A DNA stretch of 64,000 nucleotides from Candidatus Neomarinimicrobiota bacterium (lineage in GTDB: Bacteria; Fidelibacterota; Marinisomatia; Marinisomatales; S15-B10). Position 1 is the first letter of the stretch. Every line of letters starts with the position of its first letter. This document shows positions 34,301-44,354 of this stretch, piece after piece. The stretch is from the NCBI GenBank assembly GCA_030743815.1, contig JASLRT010000005.1:1-64000 (forward strand), read 5' to 3'. The notes beneath the pieces were generated by a model that ran no database searches, was not told where the DNA came from, and saw only the letters and a program-made list of their open reading frames with translations. The position numbers and the translations under genes are program-made.

Positions 34301-35044
34301 TTGGGAAGTAAGAATACAGTTGAGCGAGAGCCTCACTATAGGGGCTCTTTTCTTATAGAATCGAAGCACGACATGGCGCGGATGTTCCGGCATGTGAGCC
34401 CTCGCTATGATCTGCTGAATCATCTCTTCAGTCTGGGTAGTGACATCCGCTGGCGCCGCAAGTCAGCGAGAGCTCTTAACTTCAGAACCGGCGATAAGAT
34501 TCTGGATTTTGGTGCGGGGACGGGCGAATTTGGACTGGCTGTGAGGAACGAAGCTGATGTTGAAGTTGTTGCTCTCGATCTCGTTCCGGAAATGCTGGAG
34601 AAGATGAGATTGAAAGCGGGCGCAACCGCCGATTGGCTGTCATTTGTTGTGGCGGATGGCGAAGATATCCTATTCAGCGATAACTGTTTCGACGGCGCGG
34701 TAGCGGGATTCGTTGGGAGAAATCTGTTTGATTTGCGCCGAGGACTAAGCGAGATCCGCCGCGTCTTAAAATCAGAAGGACGGCTTGGATTTCTTGAGTT
34801 CTGTCGCCCGGACAGCGTTTTCATGCAAAGGATGAGTTGGCTCTACTTCCGCCTTATCGTCACCCCGTTGGGAAATCTCATTGTTTCGAAAAAGCTTCCG
34901 TCCTATCGTTATCTAATTGATACTATCGAAGCATTCTACTCGGCAGCGCAAATGAGGGATCTCTTTCGGGATGTCGGCTTCAGGGATGTACATACCATCA
35001 GCTTAAATCTGGGGACTGTCGCCTTGACGGTGGGTAAGAAGTGA
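34301..35044 (+). CDS. UbiE/MenG-family quinone C-methyltransferase
   Basis: Up to 247 residues. The SAM-binding core is clear: F-R-H-V-S-P-R-Y-D-L-L-N, I-L-D-F-G-A-G-T-G-E-F, V-A-L-D-L-V-P-E-M-L and R-R-V-L-K-S-E-G-R-L-G-F-L-E-F, with C-terminal Y-R-Y-L-I-D-T-I-E-A-F. The family methylates demethylmenaquinone or a similar quinol at the membrane. Start uncertain: the TTG at 34301 gives the usual ~25 residues before the core but lacks a well-placed Shine-Dalgarno; an ATG at 34373 lies just before it. A hairpin (34327-34332 with 34343-34348, then T-rich) lies between the two candidates. The stop overlaps the carA GTG. Confidence 0.85.
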   Translation: MGSKNTVEREPHYRGSFLIESKHDMARMFRHVSPRYDLLNHLFSLGSDIRWRRKSARALNFRTGDKILDFGAGTGEFGLAVRNEADVEVVALDLVPEMLEKMRLKAGATADWLSFVVADGEDILFSDNCFDGAVAGFVGRNLFDLRRGLSEIRRVLKSEGRLGFLEFCRPDSVFMQRMSWLYFRLIVTPLGNLIVSKKLPSYRYLIDTIEAFYSAAQMRDLFRDVGFRDVHTISLNLGTVALTVGKK

Positions 35045-36144
35045 CTGACAAGAATTCTGCAGTTCTGCTATTGGATGACGGCCGCTCTTTTCAGGGATGG
35101 AGCTTTGGCGCCAAGGGAGAAACTGTCGGCGAAGTCTGCTTCAACACGGGTATGACCGGCTACCAGGAGATTCTCACCGACCCGTCTTACTGTGGTCAGA
35201 TCGTCACCATGACCTCTCCTCACATCGGCAACTACGGCGTCAATCCTGAAGATGTAGAATCTGATCGCATCCAAGTTGCCGGCTTTGTAGTCAAGGAAGA
35301 GACAGAAAACCCGTCCAACTGGCGGGCGACCCAGTCAATTGGAGATTATCTTCGTGAACACGATATCGTCGGAATTCAGGGGATCGACACCCGGGCCCTT
35401 ACCCGCCACATCCGGACGGAAGGGGCCATGAATGGAATCATCTCTTCGGCGGATCAGAATCTTGATAGCCTGAAAGAAAAACTGTCTGCAGTACCTTCCA
35501 TGGCTGGCTTGGACTTAGCCAGAAATGTGACCACTGCAGAAAGGTATGAGTGGTCCGGGAACGGGAAAGGAAAGTTAAAAGTTGCCGCTATTGATTATGG
35601 GATAAAACTAAATATTCTCCGCTTACTGGAAAACAACGGCTGTGATGTGACTGTATTCCCAGCGCAGACATCTGCTGAAGAGTTACTTGAGTTCAAGCCA
35701 AACGGAATTTTCCTCTCCAACGGTCCCGGCGATCCGGCAGCGGTGGACTATGCCATCAAGACGGTGAAGAATCTGTTAGGGAAGACACCGATCTTCGGCA
35801 TCTGTCTGGGACACCAGATTCTGGCGCTGGCGTTAGGAGCGGAAACCTTCAAGCTGAAGTTTGGCCACCGGGGCATCAATCATCCCGTGAAAAACCTGGA
35901 AACGGGCATTGTGGAAATCACCAGCCAGAACCACGGTTTTGCGGTGGATCTGGACAGTCTGCCGGCAAATGTGATTCCAACTCACGTGAATCTGAACGAT
36001 AATACATCGGAAGGAATCCGGTGCAAGGATATTCCGGCGTTTTCAGTGCAGTACCACCCGGAAGCGAGCCCGGGACCCCACGACAGCCGATATTTGTTTA
36101 GACAGTACATTGACATGATGGCGAAGAAGGTGGGGATTACCTGA
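35041..36144 (+). CDS. carA: Carbamoyl-phosphate synthase small (glutaminase) subunit
   Basis: 367 residues from a GTG overlapping the previous stop (GTGA). The CarA N-terminal domain (F-N-T-G-M-T-G-Y-Q-E-I-L-T-D-P-S-Y) is followed by a class I amidotransferase domain with G-I-C-L-G-H-Q (nucleophile Cys ~254) and Q-Y-H-P-E-A-S-P-G-P (His, Glu). It hydrolyses glutamine and channels ammonia to CarB for carbamoyl phosphate, a precursor of arginine and pyrimidines. carB lies 3.6 kb downstream on the same strand with an ABC exporter, a LolA-like protein and a UbiA in between, an uncommon separation. Confidence 0.95.
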   Translation: MTDKNSAVLLLDDGRSFQGWSFGAKGETVGEVCFNTGMTGYQEILTDPSYCGQIVTMTSPHIGNYGVNPEDVESDRIQVAGFVVKEETENPSNWRATQSIGDYLREHDIVGIQGIDTRALTRHIRTEGAMNGIISSADQNLDSLKEKLSAVPSMAGLDLARNVTTAERYEWSGNGKGKLKVAAIDYGIKLNILRLLENNGCDVTVFPAQTSAEELLEFKPNGIFLSNGPGDPAAVDYAIKTVKNLLGKTPIFGICLGHQILALALGAETFKLKFGHRGINHPVKNLETGIVEITSQNHGFAVDLDSLPANVIPTHVNLNDNTSEGIRCKDIPAFSVQYHPEASPGPHDSRYLFRQYIDMMAKKVGIT

Positions 36145-36152
36145 ATCGGGAC

Positions 36153-37058
36153 ATGATTCTGCGAACTGAACACCTGAGCAAATCTTTCGGTCCCCGGAAG
36201 GCGGTTGATGATCTATCGCTGGAAATCTCTGAGGGAGCCATTTTCGGTTTTCTGGGTCCCAACGGTAGCGGCAAGTCCACTACCATCCGGATGATGACTA
36301 CCCTCATCAAGCCTGATGCTGGTGAAGTGTTTATCAACGGGCAATCAGTCCAGAGAGCAAAGCACGGAGCGATGGAGGGCGTGGGAGCGCTCATCGAGAG
36401 ACCGGACTTCTACAGGCACCTGTCGGCGGAGACCAATCTGCAGATGCTGGCGCGCATGGACGGGATATCTTTTCAGTTAATACCAGCTGCTCTGGAACGG
36501 GTCGGCCTGCTGGATAGAGCGCACGATCGCATCAAACACTATTCTCAGGGAATGCGCCAGAGGCTCGGCATCGCGCAGGCGCTTCTCGCCAGTCCGAGGC
36601 TTCTCATCCTTGATGAGCCGACCAACGGACTTGATCCTCAGGGGATGAAGGAGGTGCGGGACCTCATTCGTGAGCTGAGCGAAGAAGGGATTACCATCTT
36701 CCTGTCATCCCACCTGCTTGATGAAGTGCAGAAGGTCTGCAGTCATGTGGGCATCGTTCACTTGGGCCGGCTGATCACCAGCGGCACCATGGATGAACTG
36801 TTGTCTGGCTCTGACTTCTTTGTGACGGAGGTGAGGGTTTCACCTCTGGAGGAGACGAAAGCTCTTCTCGATAGACAGGACTGGATTCATCGATGTGATG
36901 TTGAACATGACGTACTGAAGGTTAATTTGGCGCCGGATCGAAACGGGGAGATGGTACGACTGCTGGTAGAAAACGGCTGCGCGGTGGAAGCAGTAATTCC
37001 AAGGACGTCTCTGGAAGATGTGTTTCTCTCCAAGACAGGTACAGAAAGCACGATATGA
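36153..37058 (+). CDS. ABC transporter ATP-binding protein
   Basis: 301 residues. Walker A G-P-N-G-S-G-K-S-T-T (~32-41), signature Y-S-Q-G-M-R-Q-R-L-G-I-A-Q (~131), Walker B L-L-I-L-D-E-P-T-N-G-L-D-P (~150) and the switch His in L-S-S-H-L-L-D-E. The C-terminal ~90 residues match the accessory domain of CcmA/NodI-type drug or lipid exporters. It overlaps the permease gene by 4 nt (ATGA), so the two form one exporter. The substrate is unknown. Confidence 0.92.
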   Translation: MILRTEHLSKSFGPRKAVDDLSLEISEGAIFGFLGPNGSGKSTTIRMMTTLIKPDAGEVFINGQSVQRAKHGAMEGVGALIERPDFYRHLSAETNLQMLARMDGISFQLIPAALERVGLLDRAHDRIKHYSQGMRQRLGIAQALLASPRLLILDEPTNGLDPQGMKEVRDLIRELSEEGITIFLSSHLLDEVQKVCSHVGIVHLGRLITSGTMDELLSGSDFFVTEVRVSPLEETKALLDRQDWIHRCDVEHDVLKVNLAPDRNGEMVRLLVENGCAVEAVIPRTSLEDVFLSKTGTESTI

Positions 37059-37891
37059 TCGGATTAATCTATAACGAACTTCTGAAGATTGTCGGCCGGT
37101 GGCGAAGCTACATCGGCTTTATCGGTATTGCAGTTACGATGCCGCTCATTCTGTGGGGATTTTCCATCGGCGGCGAGAGTATCCATCGGGATTATGCCCG
37201 CGAACTGGATGATACGTTTATCATAGTAGGCACCGTATTCAATGCGTTCCTGGCAACCTACATTGTGATGAATTCTCTCTGGATCCATGTGCCGTTTTTG
37301 GTGGCGCTGGCCGCCGGTGACTCGGTTGCGTCAGAGGGGGCAGCGGGGACCTTCCGCATCGTGCTCACAAGGTCTGTCAGCAGGCTGAAAATTATGGTGG
37401 CAAAACTGTTGGCTACCTACATCTATACTGCCGCACTGATCATATTTCTTGCGCTGATGAGTCTCGGCCTGGGGGCGGTATGGCTCGGCACCGGCGATCT
37501 GATCGTTTTCGACAAGGGAATTCTGATCCTGTCCCAGGAAGAGGCGTGGCTCAGGATGGGTCTCTCTTTCGGATTGGCAATCCTCGTGATGTTTGTGGTC
37601 GCCACCCTCTGCTTCATGTTCTCCGCCATGGTCAATAACGGCATAGGTCCCATCATCGGCGCCATGTTTATCATCGTCATCGGTTACATTATCACGGCCA
37701 TACCGCTCGATCTGTTGGAGAGCATCGAACCCTACTCTTTTGTCTCCTATTTCGATGTGTGGCAGCAAGCGTTCAAAGAACCGATTCCGTGGTGGCAGAT
37801 TGGCAAGAGTCTAAGTGTGCTGGGACTCTATACGGCAAGCTTCATTGCGGTCGGTGTAGTTATGTTCTTGCGCAGGGACATCAAGACGTGA
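37055..37891 (+). CDS. ABC-2 type transporter permease
   Basis: 278 residues with six predicted membrane helices (N-terminal G-F-I-G-I-A-V-T-M-P-L-I-L-W-G, C-terminal V-G-V-V-M-F-L-R-R) and a large extracytoplasmic loop after the first helix. It contains the ABC-2 feature A-S-E-G-A-A-G-T-F-R-I-V-L-T-R-S-V-S-R, the coupling segment after helix two. It partners the ATPase directly upstream. A GTG of the next frame overlaps its stop, but a better start lies downstream. Confidence 0.88.
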   Translation: MIGLIYNELLKIVGRWRSYIGFIGIAVTMPLILWGFSIGGESIHRDYARELDDTFIIVGTVFNAFLATYIVMNSLWIHVPFLVALAAGDSVASEGAAGTFRIVLTRSVSRLKIMVAKLLATYIYTAALIIFLALMSLGLGAVWLGTGDLIVFDKGILILSQEEAWLRMGLSFGLAILVMFVVATLCFMFSAMVNNGIGPIIGAMFIIVIGYIITAIPLDLLESIEPYSFVSYFDVWQQAFKEPIPWWQIGKSLSVLGLYTASFIAVGVVMFLRRDIKT

Positions 37892-37938
37892 TCTCGGGAA
37901 CGAAACACGAACAGTCGTTCGGATTGAAAGGGAAACCT

Positions 37939-38739
37939 GTGCCAAACAGTAGGCCGTCCAGACTTTGGATCACGATTCTAATTCGCCGATGGATCCCAGG
38001 TTTACTACTGGTTGTCACAGCCCACGGGCAGAGCCCCACAGTCGAAATGGTAAAAGATAGCTTGCTCGCCCGTTTCAACCGCATCGAGGATTACACAGTC
38101 AATGTGAAGATTTCTGTGGATATGACAGGGTTGCGCATGCCGCGCAAGAAGATCAAGCTTTACTACAAAGCACCAGACAAAATAAAGGTGGAAGCAGACG
38201 GTTTTGCTATTGTCCCCAAGACGGGATTGGGCGGTTCGCCGATGCAATTCCTGAGGATGATGGATTCCGTTTATGTGATCGGCAGGGAAACGGTGGGGCA
38301 GCGTGATCACTGGAAGCTGTCCGGGACTGTAATACCCGATTCACTGAAGCTTCCTGTGAGTGACTCGGATGATTTACCGGGTATCGACATGTTCACCTGG
38401 GTTGATGTGGAATGGTGGGTTATTTCAAGAGTAGAGACAATGCTGGACAATCAGAAGGTCTTCACCGTGGAGAATGAGTTCATGGAGATTGACCACTTTC
38501 ATCTGCCGCAGGAGACATTAGTCAGAATAGGGTTCAAAGGTCTCAAGGATTGGTCCCTGCGTGATCCTATGGGTGGTCCCGCTGTTGACAGGAAAGATTT
38601 TGGCGAAATAGTGGAGGAGGCCGGTAATGAGCAGGAAGAGAAGGAGTTTGCCGGTACTGTCACCATGGATTTCAGCGGGTACAAAATCAATAGAGGTCTC
38701 GAGGATAAGGTTTTTGAGGAATCAGGTTCTTCCAAGTGA
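37939..38739 (+). CDS. LolA-like outer-membrane lipoprotein-sorting protein
   Basis: 266 residues from the GTG at 37939, preferred for its AAAGGGA Shine-Dalgarno and the signal peptide that follows (W-I-P-G-L-L-L-V-V-T-A-H-G); a GTG at 37888 overlapping the permease stop is the alternative. The mature protein has the LolA/LolB-type half-barrel pattern: S-L-L-A-R-F-N-R-I-E-D-Y-T-V-N-V, K-I-K-L-Y-Y-K-A-P-D-K-I-K-V-E-A, then F-T-W-V-D-V-E-W-W-V-I. Such proteins carry lipoproteins or lipids across the periplasm. Position after the ABC-2 exporter suggests they handle the same hydrophobic substrate; this is inferred. Confidence 0.75.
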   Translation: MPNSRPSRLWITILIRRWIPGLLLVVTAHGQSPTVEMVKDSLLARFNRIEDYTVNVKISVDMTGLRMPRKKIKLYYKAPDKIKVEADGFAIVPKTGLGGSPMQFLRMMDSVYVIGRETVGQRDHWKLSGTVIPDSLKLPVSDSDDLPGIDMFTWVDVEWWVISRVETMLDNQKVFTVENEFMEIDHFHLPQETLVRIGFKGLKDWSLRDPMGGPAVDRKDFGEIVEEAGNEQEEKEFAGTVTMDFSGYKINRGLEDKVFEESGSSK

Positions 38740-38764
38740 AGCAATCAACAAAAGTGGAGCGGTG

Positions 38765-39760
38765 ATGGTAAATGTAGCCATGTGGGGTCAGGCGCTGCGC
38801 ATTATTCCCAGGATTACCCATGAGGAGTGGGAGGAGCTGGATATTATCTCGCGCTGGTTGGTCGCCAGCCGGGCGGCCGTATTCGTTATGACGTTCATTT
38901 CGGCAGCATTGGCGGGGCTCTTTGCCCAGCTGCACGGTCAGTTTACCTGGTTGCCGTGGGTTCTTGTCACAATGGGGCTGATTATGGCGCATGCGTCTAA
39001 CAACCTCATCAACGATTTTATTGACTTTGTGAAGGGGGTTGACAGGGATAATTACTCCCGGACACAGTACGGACCGCAAACAGTGGAAAGCGGTCTATTG
39101 AGCAAAGGTCAAATTTTGACCTATATTGCAGTGACTGGTATCTTGGCTGTTATCCCGGGGATTGTTCTCGCCATCAGTGGCGGCAGGGATGTCTGGCTAC
39201 TCATGTTTGTCGGCGCCTTTTTTGTTCTGTTCTACACTTGGCCGCTGAAATATATCGGTATGGGTGAAATGGCTGTGATGCTGGTGTGGGGACCGCTTAT
39301 GATTGGCGGCGGCTATTTAGTGATTACAGGAGTGTGGGACTGGAACGTCGTGATAGCTTCTTTACCCTACGCCATTAGCGTCACAACAGTCCTGTTCGGT
39401 AAACACATCGACAAGATCGAGGACGATCGGGAAAGAGGTATTCACACATTGCCGGTGATCATTGGCGAAAAGGCGGCACGGTATGCGGTGCTGTTGATGA
39501 TGGCCTCCCAATATGCCCTGATAGTATATCTGGTGGTGGTAGGATTCCTTTCGCCGATCATGCTGGTTGTACTGCTAGGCTTGACGAGATTCTGGAATAT
39601 CCAGTCTCTCTTTCGCCAGCCGAAGCCTGACTCTCCGCCAGACGAATACGAGGGGAACTGGCCGCTATGGTTCGTTTCTCTCGCTTTCTGGCACAACCGC
39701 CGTTATGGAGCACTTTTCATGTTTGGTTTGCTTACGGAAGTATTTATTCGGGCGCTATAG
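38765..39760 (+). CDS. UbiA-family prenyltransferase
   Basis: 331 residues from the ATG at 38765; the frame is open further upstream (ATG at 38627) but that part overlaps the LolA-like gene. About eight to nine membrane helices. The first Asp-rich motif [15 protein letters not shown] is at ~79-93 and the second is [13 protein letters not shown]. It attaches a prenyl chain to an aromatic acceptor, probably in quinone synthesis. It is only distantly similar to the UbiA half of the fusion at 32788. It overlaps the carB GTG by one base (TAGTG). Confidence 0.87.
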   Translation: MVNVAMWGQALRIIPRITHEEWEELDIISRWLVASRAAVFVMTFISAALAGLFAQLHGQFTWLPWVLVTMGLIMAHASNNLINDFIDFVKGVDRDNYSRTQYGPQTVESGLLSKGQILTYIAVTGILAVIPGIVLAISGGRDVWLLMFVGAFFVLFYTWPLKYIGMGEMAVMLVWGPLMIGGGYLVITGVWDWNVVIASLPYAISVTTVLFGKHIDKIEDDRERGIHTLPVIIGEKAARYAVLLMMASQYALIVYLVVVGFLSPIMLVVLLGLTRFWNIQSLFRQPKPDSPPDEYEGNWPLWFVSLAFWHNRRYGALFMFGLLTEVFIRAL

Positions 39761-42700
39761 TGCCAAAACGAACTGACATAGAATCGATTTTAATCATCGG
39801 CGCCGGACCTATCGTCATTGGGCAGGCGTGCGAGTTTGACTATTCCGGTACGCAGGCTACTCGGGCGCTGAAAGAAGAGGGCTATCGCGTCATTCTGGTG
39901 AATTCCAATCCCGCCACCATCATGACTGATCCGAATCTGGCGCACCGAACCTACATCGAACCGATTACCACGGAATATGTTGCCGCTATCATCGAGAAGG
40001 AAAAACCGGACGCCATCCTTCCGACAGTTGGCGGTCAGACAGCGCTGAATCTGGCCATGGATTTGCATCGAGAGGGCGTCTTACAAAATCACAACGTGCA
40101 ATTGATTGGTGCTCAGGTGGAGGCCATTGAGAAGGCGGAAAACAGGGAGCGCTTCAAGGAGACCATGGATGCGACCGGGATTGAGACGGCAAGGGGCGGA
40201 TTCGTTTATTCGTGGCAGGAGGCGGAAACACTCATAAAGAAGATGGAGTTTCCTGTCATTATACGGCCCAGCTTTACGCTGGGCGGCACCGGCGGTTCTG
40301 TGGCTTACAACAGCGATGAGTTCCGGAAACTGGTGGAAAACGGTCTCAACGCCAGCCCTATCACGGAAGTGCTCATCGAAGAGTCCCTCTTGGGATGGAA
40401 AGAGTTTGAGTTAGAGGTGATCCGGGACAAGGCCGATAACGCCATCATCATCTGTTCTATTGAGAATGTCGATCCCATGGGTGTACACACCGGCGACTCT
40501 GTAACTGTAGCGCCGGCCATGACGCTCACGGACAAGGAATTCCAGCAGATGCGGAACTGGGCCATCCAGTGCCTACGTACCATCGGCGTGGAGACGGGTG
40601 GGTCGAACGTACAGTTTGCCGTGAATCCTGACACGGGGCGCATGATCATAATCGAGATGAATCCGCGCGTGAGCCGCTCATCGGCGCTGGCTTCAAAAGC
40701 GACAGGATTCCCCATTGCCAAGGTGGCGGCAAAACTGGCTGTCGGTTATACGCTGGACGAATTGCCCAACGATATTACGGGCAAGACGCTGGCGGCATTT
40801 GAGCCCACTATCGATTATATCGTTACGAAAGTGCCCCGGTTCGATTTTGAGAAATTCCCGTCGGCGTCTGGACACTTAGGTGTCCAGATGCAAAGTGTGG
40901 GAGAGGTGATGGCTATTGGGCGCACATTTCGCGAGTCGTTACAGAAAGCTTTCCGATCGCTGGAGGTGGGCCTTGACGGGCTGGAACCGAAACTTCCGGC
41001 AGCGGGCGATCCAGACGTAAGCCGCGCCCGCACTCTTGACATGACCACCCTGCGGTTCGCCTCCGCATTCCGACTGCTCAAAGTGCGGCAGGCATTCCTG
41101 GATGGGCAGTCGATAGAGGATGTCTTCAGCGAAACCAAGATCGATCCATGGTTCTTGCAGCAGATTCAGCAACTGGTGGAGGCGCAGGATTCCGATCGGC
41201 CGGAAGCGACCTTGCGTAGATTGAAGCATGATGGATTTTCCGACAAGCAGATTGGCCGCATGACAGGTGAGACAGAATCAGAGATTCGCCATAAGCGGAA
41301 GAAGGAGAAGGTTCTACCCATCTACAAAGTGGTGGATACGTGCGCAGCCGAATTCGAAGCAAGGACGCCATACTGTTATTCCACCTATGATGAGGAAAAT
41401 GAGATCACACCTCTGGAATGCGAGTCCGAAGGAAGTTGTGGTAAAGTGATGATTCTGGGCGGCGGACCGAACAGGATCGGTCAGGGCATTGAATTCGATT
41501 ACTGCTGTGTCCAGGCCGTCTTCGGGCTGAAAGAGATCGGCTACAAAACAATCATGGTCAACTGTAATCCCGAAACAGTCAGCACAGATTTCGATCTCGT
41601 GGATCGCCTTTATTTTGAGCCGGTCACCTACGAGGACGTGCTGAACATTGTAGAATTTGAAAAGCCGGACGGAGTGCTCGTGCAGTTCGGTGGACAGACA
41701 CCGCTGAAGATCGCCAACGCCTTGGCTGATGCAGGCGTCCCCATCATCGGCACGTCGCCAGAGAACATCGACATGGCGGAGGACAGGGAAAAGTTTGGCG
41801 GCGTCGTGGATAGACTTGACGTGGTCTGCCCCAAATACGGAACGGGCCGGACGCTGGAAGAAGTGGTAGAGGTGGCAGAGCGGATTGGATTTCCGGTACT
41901 GGCCCGGCCAAGTTATGTCTTGGGCGGCCGCGCCATGGAGATTGTCTATTCAAAGGAGCAGCTCATTGACTATATTGCCCGGTCCGCTGACGTGACGGAA
42001 GGACATCCTATCCTGATTGATGAATTCTTAGAGGATGCCTTTGAATTTGATGTGGACGCACTCTGTGATGGAAAATCGGTTCATATTGGCGGCATCATGC
42101 AGCACATCGAAGAGGCGGGTATTCATTCTGGCGATTCAGCCTGTGTCCTGCCGCCATACAAGATTACCACAGCGGCTATGGAGGAGATCATCCGCATCAC
42201 TGAGTCGCTCGCTCTGGAACTAAGAGTAGTGGGGTTGATAAACCTCCAGTTTGCCTACAAGGACGGACAGGTGTATGTGCTGGAAGTGAATCCCCGCGCC
42301 AGCCGCACGGTGCCGTTTGTGAGTAAAGCCACCAACGTTCCTCTGGCACGGATCGCAGCACAACTGGCCACGGGCAAGAGGTTGAATGAGTACGATCTGA
42401 AACCGTGGGATGACAATCATCATATAGCTGTTAAGGAAGCGGTGCTGCCGTTCAATAAATTTCCTGATGAGTCCATCTTTCTCAGTCCGGAGATGAAATC
42501 GACCGGAGAAGTTATGGGGATTTCCGGCACGTTCGGGCAGTCATTCAGGCGGGCGACCATCAGCGCCGGTAACGCTATTCCGCAAGAGGGGACGGTGTTC
42601 ATCTCTGTGAACGACCGGGATAAGATGAACGTTATCCCCATTGCCAGAGATTTACACGAGATGGAGTTTACAGTCGTTGCCACATCAGGGACTGCGAAGG

Positions 42701-42987
42701 AACTGAACCGCAACGGCATCCCCGCCGAATCCATCTATAAGGTAGGCGAAGGAAGACCGAATGTGGTTGACGGGGTCAAGAATAGTGATATTCAGATGGT
42801 GATCAATACGCCCCTTGGACAGCAGTCGCGCTATGATGAGGAATCCATCGGCCGGGCGTGTATTCAGAAGGGCATCATGGTCATCACGACACTTTCTGGA
42901 GCGGCGGCGGCTGTGCGGGGAATCAGGACGTTACAGAGGGGGAAACTGACGGTGCGAAGCCTGCAAGAGTACTTCCCCTCCGACTGA
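39760..42987 (+). CDS. carB: Carbamoyl-phosphate synthase large subunit
   Basis: 1075 residues from the GTG at 39760, which gives the normal CarB start ([21 protein letters not shown]) and length; an ATG at 39667 lies inside the UbiA gene. Two homologous ATP-grasp halves are visible (second begins [14 protein letters not shown]), joined by an oligomerisation domain, and a C-terminal MGS-like allosteric domain ([10 protein letters not shown]). It phosphorylates bicarbonate and carbamate to make carbamoyl phosphate. The aminotransferase follows after 16 bp. Confidence 0.96.
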   Translation: MPKRTDIESILIIGAGPIVIGQACEFDYSGTQATRALKEEGYRVILVNSNPATIMTDPNLAHRTYIEPITTEYVAAIIEKEKPDAILPTVGGQTALNLAMDLHREGVLQNHNVQLIGAQVEAIEKAENRERFKETMDATGIETARGGFVYSWQEAETLIKKMEFPVIIRPSFTLGGTGGSVAYNSDEFRKLVENGLNASPITEVLIEESLLGWKEFELEVIRDKADNAIIICSIENVDPMGVHTGDSVTVAPAMTLTDKEFQQMRNWAIQCLRTIGVETGGSNVQFAVNPDTGRMIIIEMNPRVSRSSALASKATGFPIAKVAAKLAVGYTLDELPNDITGKTLAAFEPTIDYIVTKVPRFDFEKFPSASGHLGVQMQSVGEVMAIGRTFRESLQKAFRSLEVGLDGLEPKLPAAGDPDVSRARTLDMTTLRFASAFRLLKVRQAFLDGQSIEDVFSETKIDPWFLQQIQQLVEAQDSDRPEATLRRLKHDGFSDKQIGRMTGETESEIRHKRKKEKVLPIYKVVDTCAAEFEARTPYCYSTYDEENEITPLECESEGSCGKVMILGGGPNRIGQGIEFDYCCVQAVFGLKEIGYKTIMVNCNPETVSTDFDLVDRLYFEPVTYEDVLNIVEFEKPDGVLVQFGGQTPLKIANALADAGVPIIGTSPENIDMAEDREKFGGVVDRLDVVCPKYGTGRTLEEVVEVAERIGFPVLARPSYVLGGRAMEIVYSKEQLIDYIARSADVTEGHPILIDEFLEDAFEFDVDALCDGKSVHIGGIMQHIEEAGIHSGDSACVLPPYKITTAAMEEIIRITESLALELRVVGLINLQFAYKDGQVYVLEVNPRASRTVPFVSKATNVPLARIAAQLATGKRLNEYDLKPWDDNHHIAVKEAVLPFNKFPDESIFLSPEMKSTGEVMGISGTFGQSFRRATISAGNAIPQEGTVFISVNDRDKMNVIPIARDLHEMEFTVVATSGTAKELNRNGIPAESIYKVGEGRPNVVDGVKNSDIQMVINTPLGQQSRYDEESIGRACIQKGIMVITTLSGAAAAVRGIRTLQRGKLTVRSLQEYFPSD

Positions 42988-43003
42988 GGAAGGAGCGAGC
43001 AAT

Positions 43004-44260
43004 ATGAAAAATCATGCCATTCCCGGATTCAGACCGGTCCCCAAGACAGGCGTTATCTATGTAATGGAAAAGGCCAAGGAAGTGGGCTACAGTTCGGACG
43101 ATGCGGAGTGGGCGAATTTAGGTCAGGGAGCGCCGGAGACATCGGCATTCCCCGATGCTCCTGAAAGAGAGGGTTACGTGAAAACCGATTCCGGTAATCA
43201 GGAATATTCACCCGTTCCCGGTCTGAGAGCGCTCAGACAGAAGGTGGCGGATTTCTACAATCACTTCTACCGCCGGGGGAAATCGTCGAAGTACACATAT
43301 CAAAATGTCAGCATCTCCGGTGGAGGACGGGCAGCTCTTACACGGCTGGCGGCATCGTTGGGGAATATCAACATGGGGCACTTCATTCCGGACTACACTG
43401 CCTATGAAGAACTTCTGAGCATCTTTAAGGCGTTTACCCCGCTGCCGATCCTCCTGAGTCCGGAATCGGCCTACAGGATATCAGATGAGAGCCTGACGGA
43501 GGAGATTACGGGCCGGGGCCTCAGTGCGATCCTGATCAGCAATCCGTGCAATCCTACGGGTCAGCTCATTGAAGGTGAAAACCTCCGTGAATGGGTCCGG
43601 CTGGCGAGGGACTACCGGTGCACCTTTATCATGGACGAGTTTTATTCCCATTACATTTATACCCATGCGGTCCAGGATGGCATGAAGATAGTTTCAGCAG
43701 CGGAATATGTAGAGGACGTGAATACTGATCCCGTGATCATCGTAGACGGACTGACCAAGAATTGGCGGTTCCCGGGATGGCGCATCAGTTGGACGGTGGC
43801 CCCTGAGGAAGTGATTGAGCGGGTGGCGAGTGCAGGATCATTTCTTGACGGTGGCGCTAACAATCCATTTCAGGAGGAAGCTGTGCGCCTGTTGGAGCCT
43901 GACTACACCGAGAGGGAGACGAAAGCCCTCCAGCGGGTCTTCCTGGAGAAAAGAGATTATCTTCTCAGCCGCCTAAGTAAACTTGATATTGACGTGGAGA
44001 TGGAACCCGCTGGGGCGTTCTACGTGTGGGCGAATCTTTCTAAGTTGCCGCCTCCCCTCGATGACGGGATGAACTTCTTCAAGGAAGGATTGAAAGAGAA
44101 GGTAATCACGGTGCCGGGAATCTTCTTCGATGTGAATCCAGGCAAGAGACGATCTTATGCCCGCTATCAGGCGTATACGCGGATCAGCTTTGGCCCGGAG
44201 ATGGAAGAGCTTGCAACAGGGCTCGATTCCGTTGAGAGAATGATCGACGAATACACTTGA
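43004..44260 (+). CDS. Class I/II aminotransferase (PLP fold type I)
   Basis: 418 residues. Motifs include N-L-G-Q-G-A-P-E, Y-S-P-V-P-G-L-R-A-L-R, I-S-N-P-C-N-P-T-G-Q, I-M-D-E-F-Y-S-H-Y and the PLP lysine in D-G-L-T-K-N-W-R-F-P-G-W-R (~252). C-terminal F-G-P-E follows the substrate-carboxylate Arg in Y-T-R-I-S-F. It belongs to the aspartate/aromatic aminotransferase superfamily; the substrate cannot be set from sequence. Last gene of the long plus-strand run; the 94-bp gap to convergent deoC shows only weak hairpins. Confidence 0.87.
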   Translation: MKNHAIPGFRPVPKTGVIYVMEKAKEVGYSSDDAEWANLGQGAPETSAFPDAPEREGYVKTDSGNQEYSPVPGLRALRQKVADFYNHFYRRGKSSKYTYQNVSISGGGRAALTRLAASLGNINMGHFIPDYTAYEELLSIFKAFTPLPILLSPESAYRISDESLTEEITGRGLSAILISNPCNPTGQLIEGENLREWVRLARDYRCTFIMDEFYSHYIYTHAVQDGMKIVSAAEYVEDVNTDPVIIVDGLTKNWRFPGWRISWTVAPEEVIERVASAGSFLDGGANNPFQEEAVRLLEPDYTERETKALQRVFLEKRDYLLSRLSKLDIDVEMEPAGAFYVWANLSKLPPPLDDGMNFFKEGLKEKVITVPGIFFDVNPGKRRSYARYQAYTRISFGPEMEELATGLDSVERMIDEYT

Positions 44261-44354
44261 TCACCCAAATGAGACCTGCGGCGACACAGGTCGCGGCGCT
44301 CGCGAGGAGCAGGGAGGGAGTTAGGTATTTTATGAATTGTAAGAACTTTTACGA

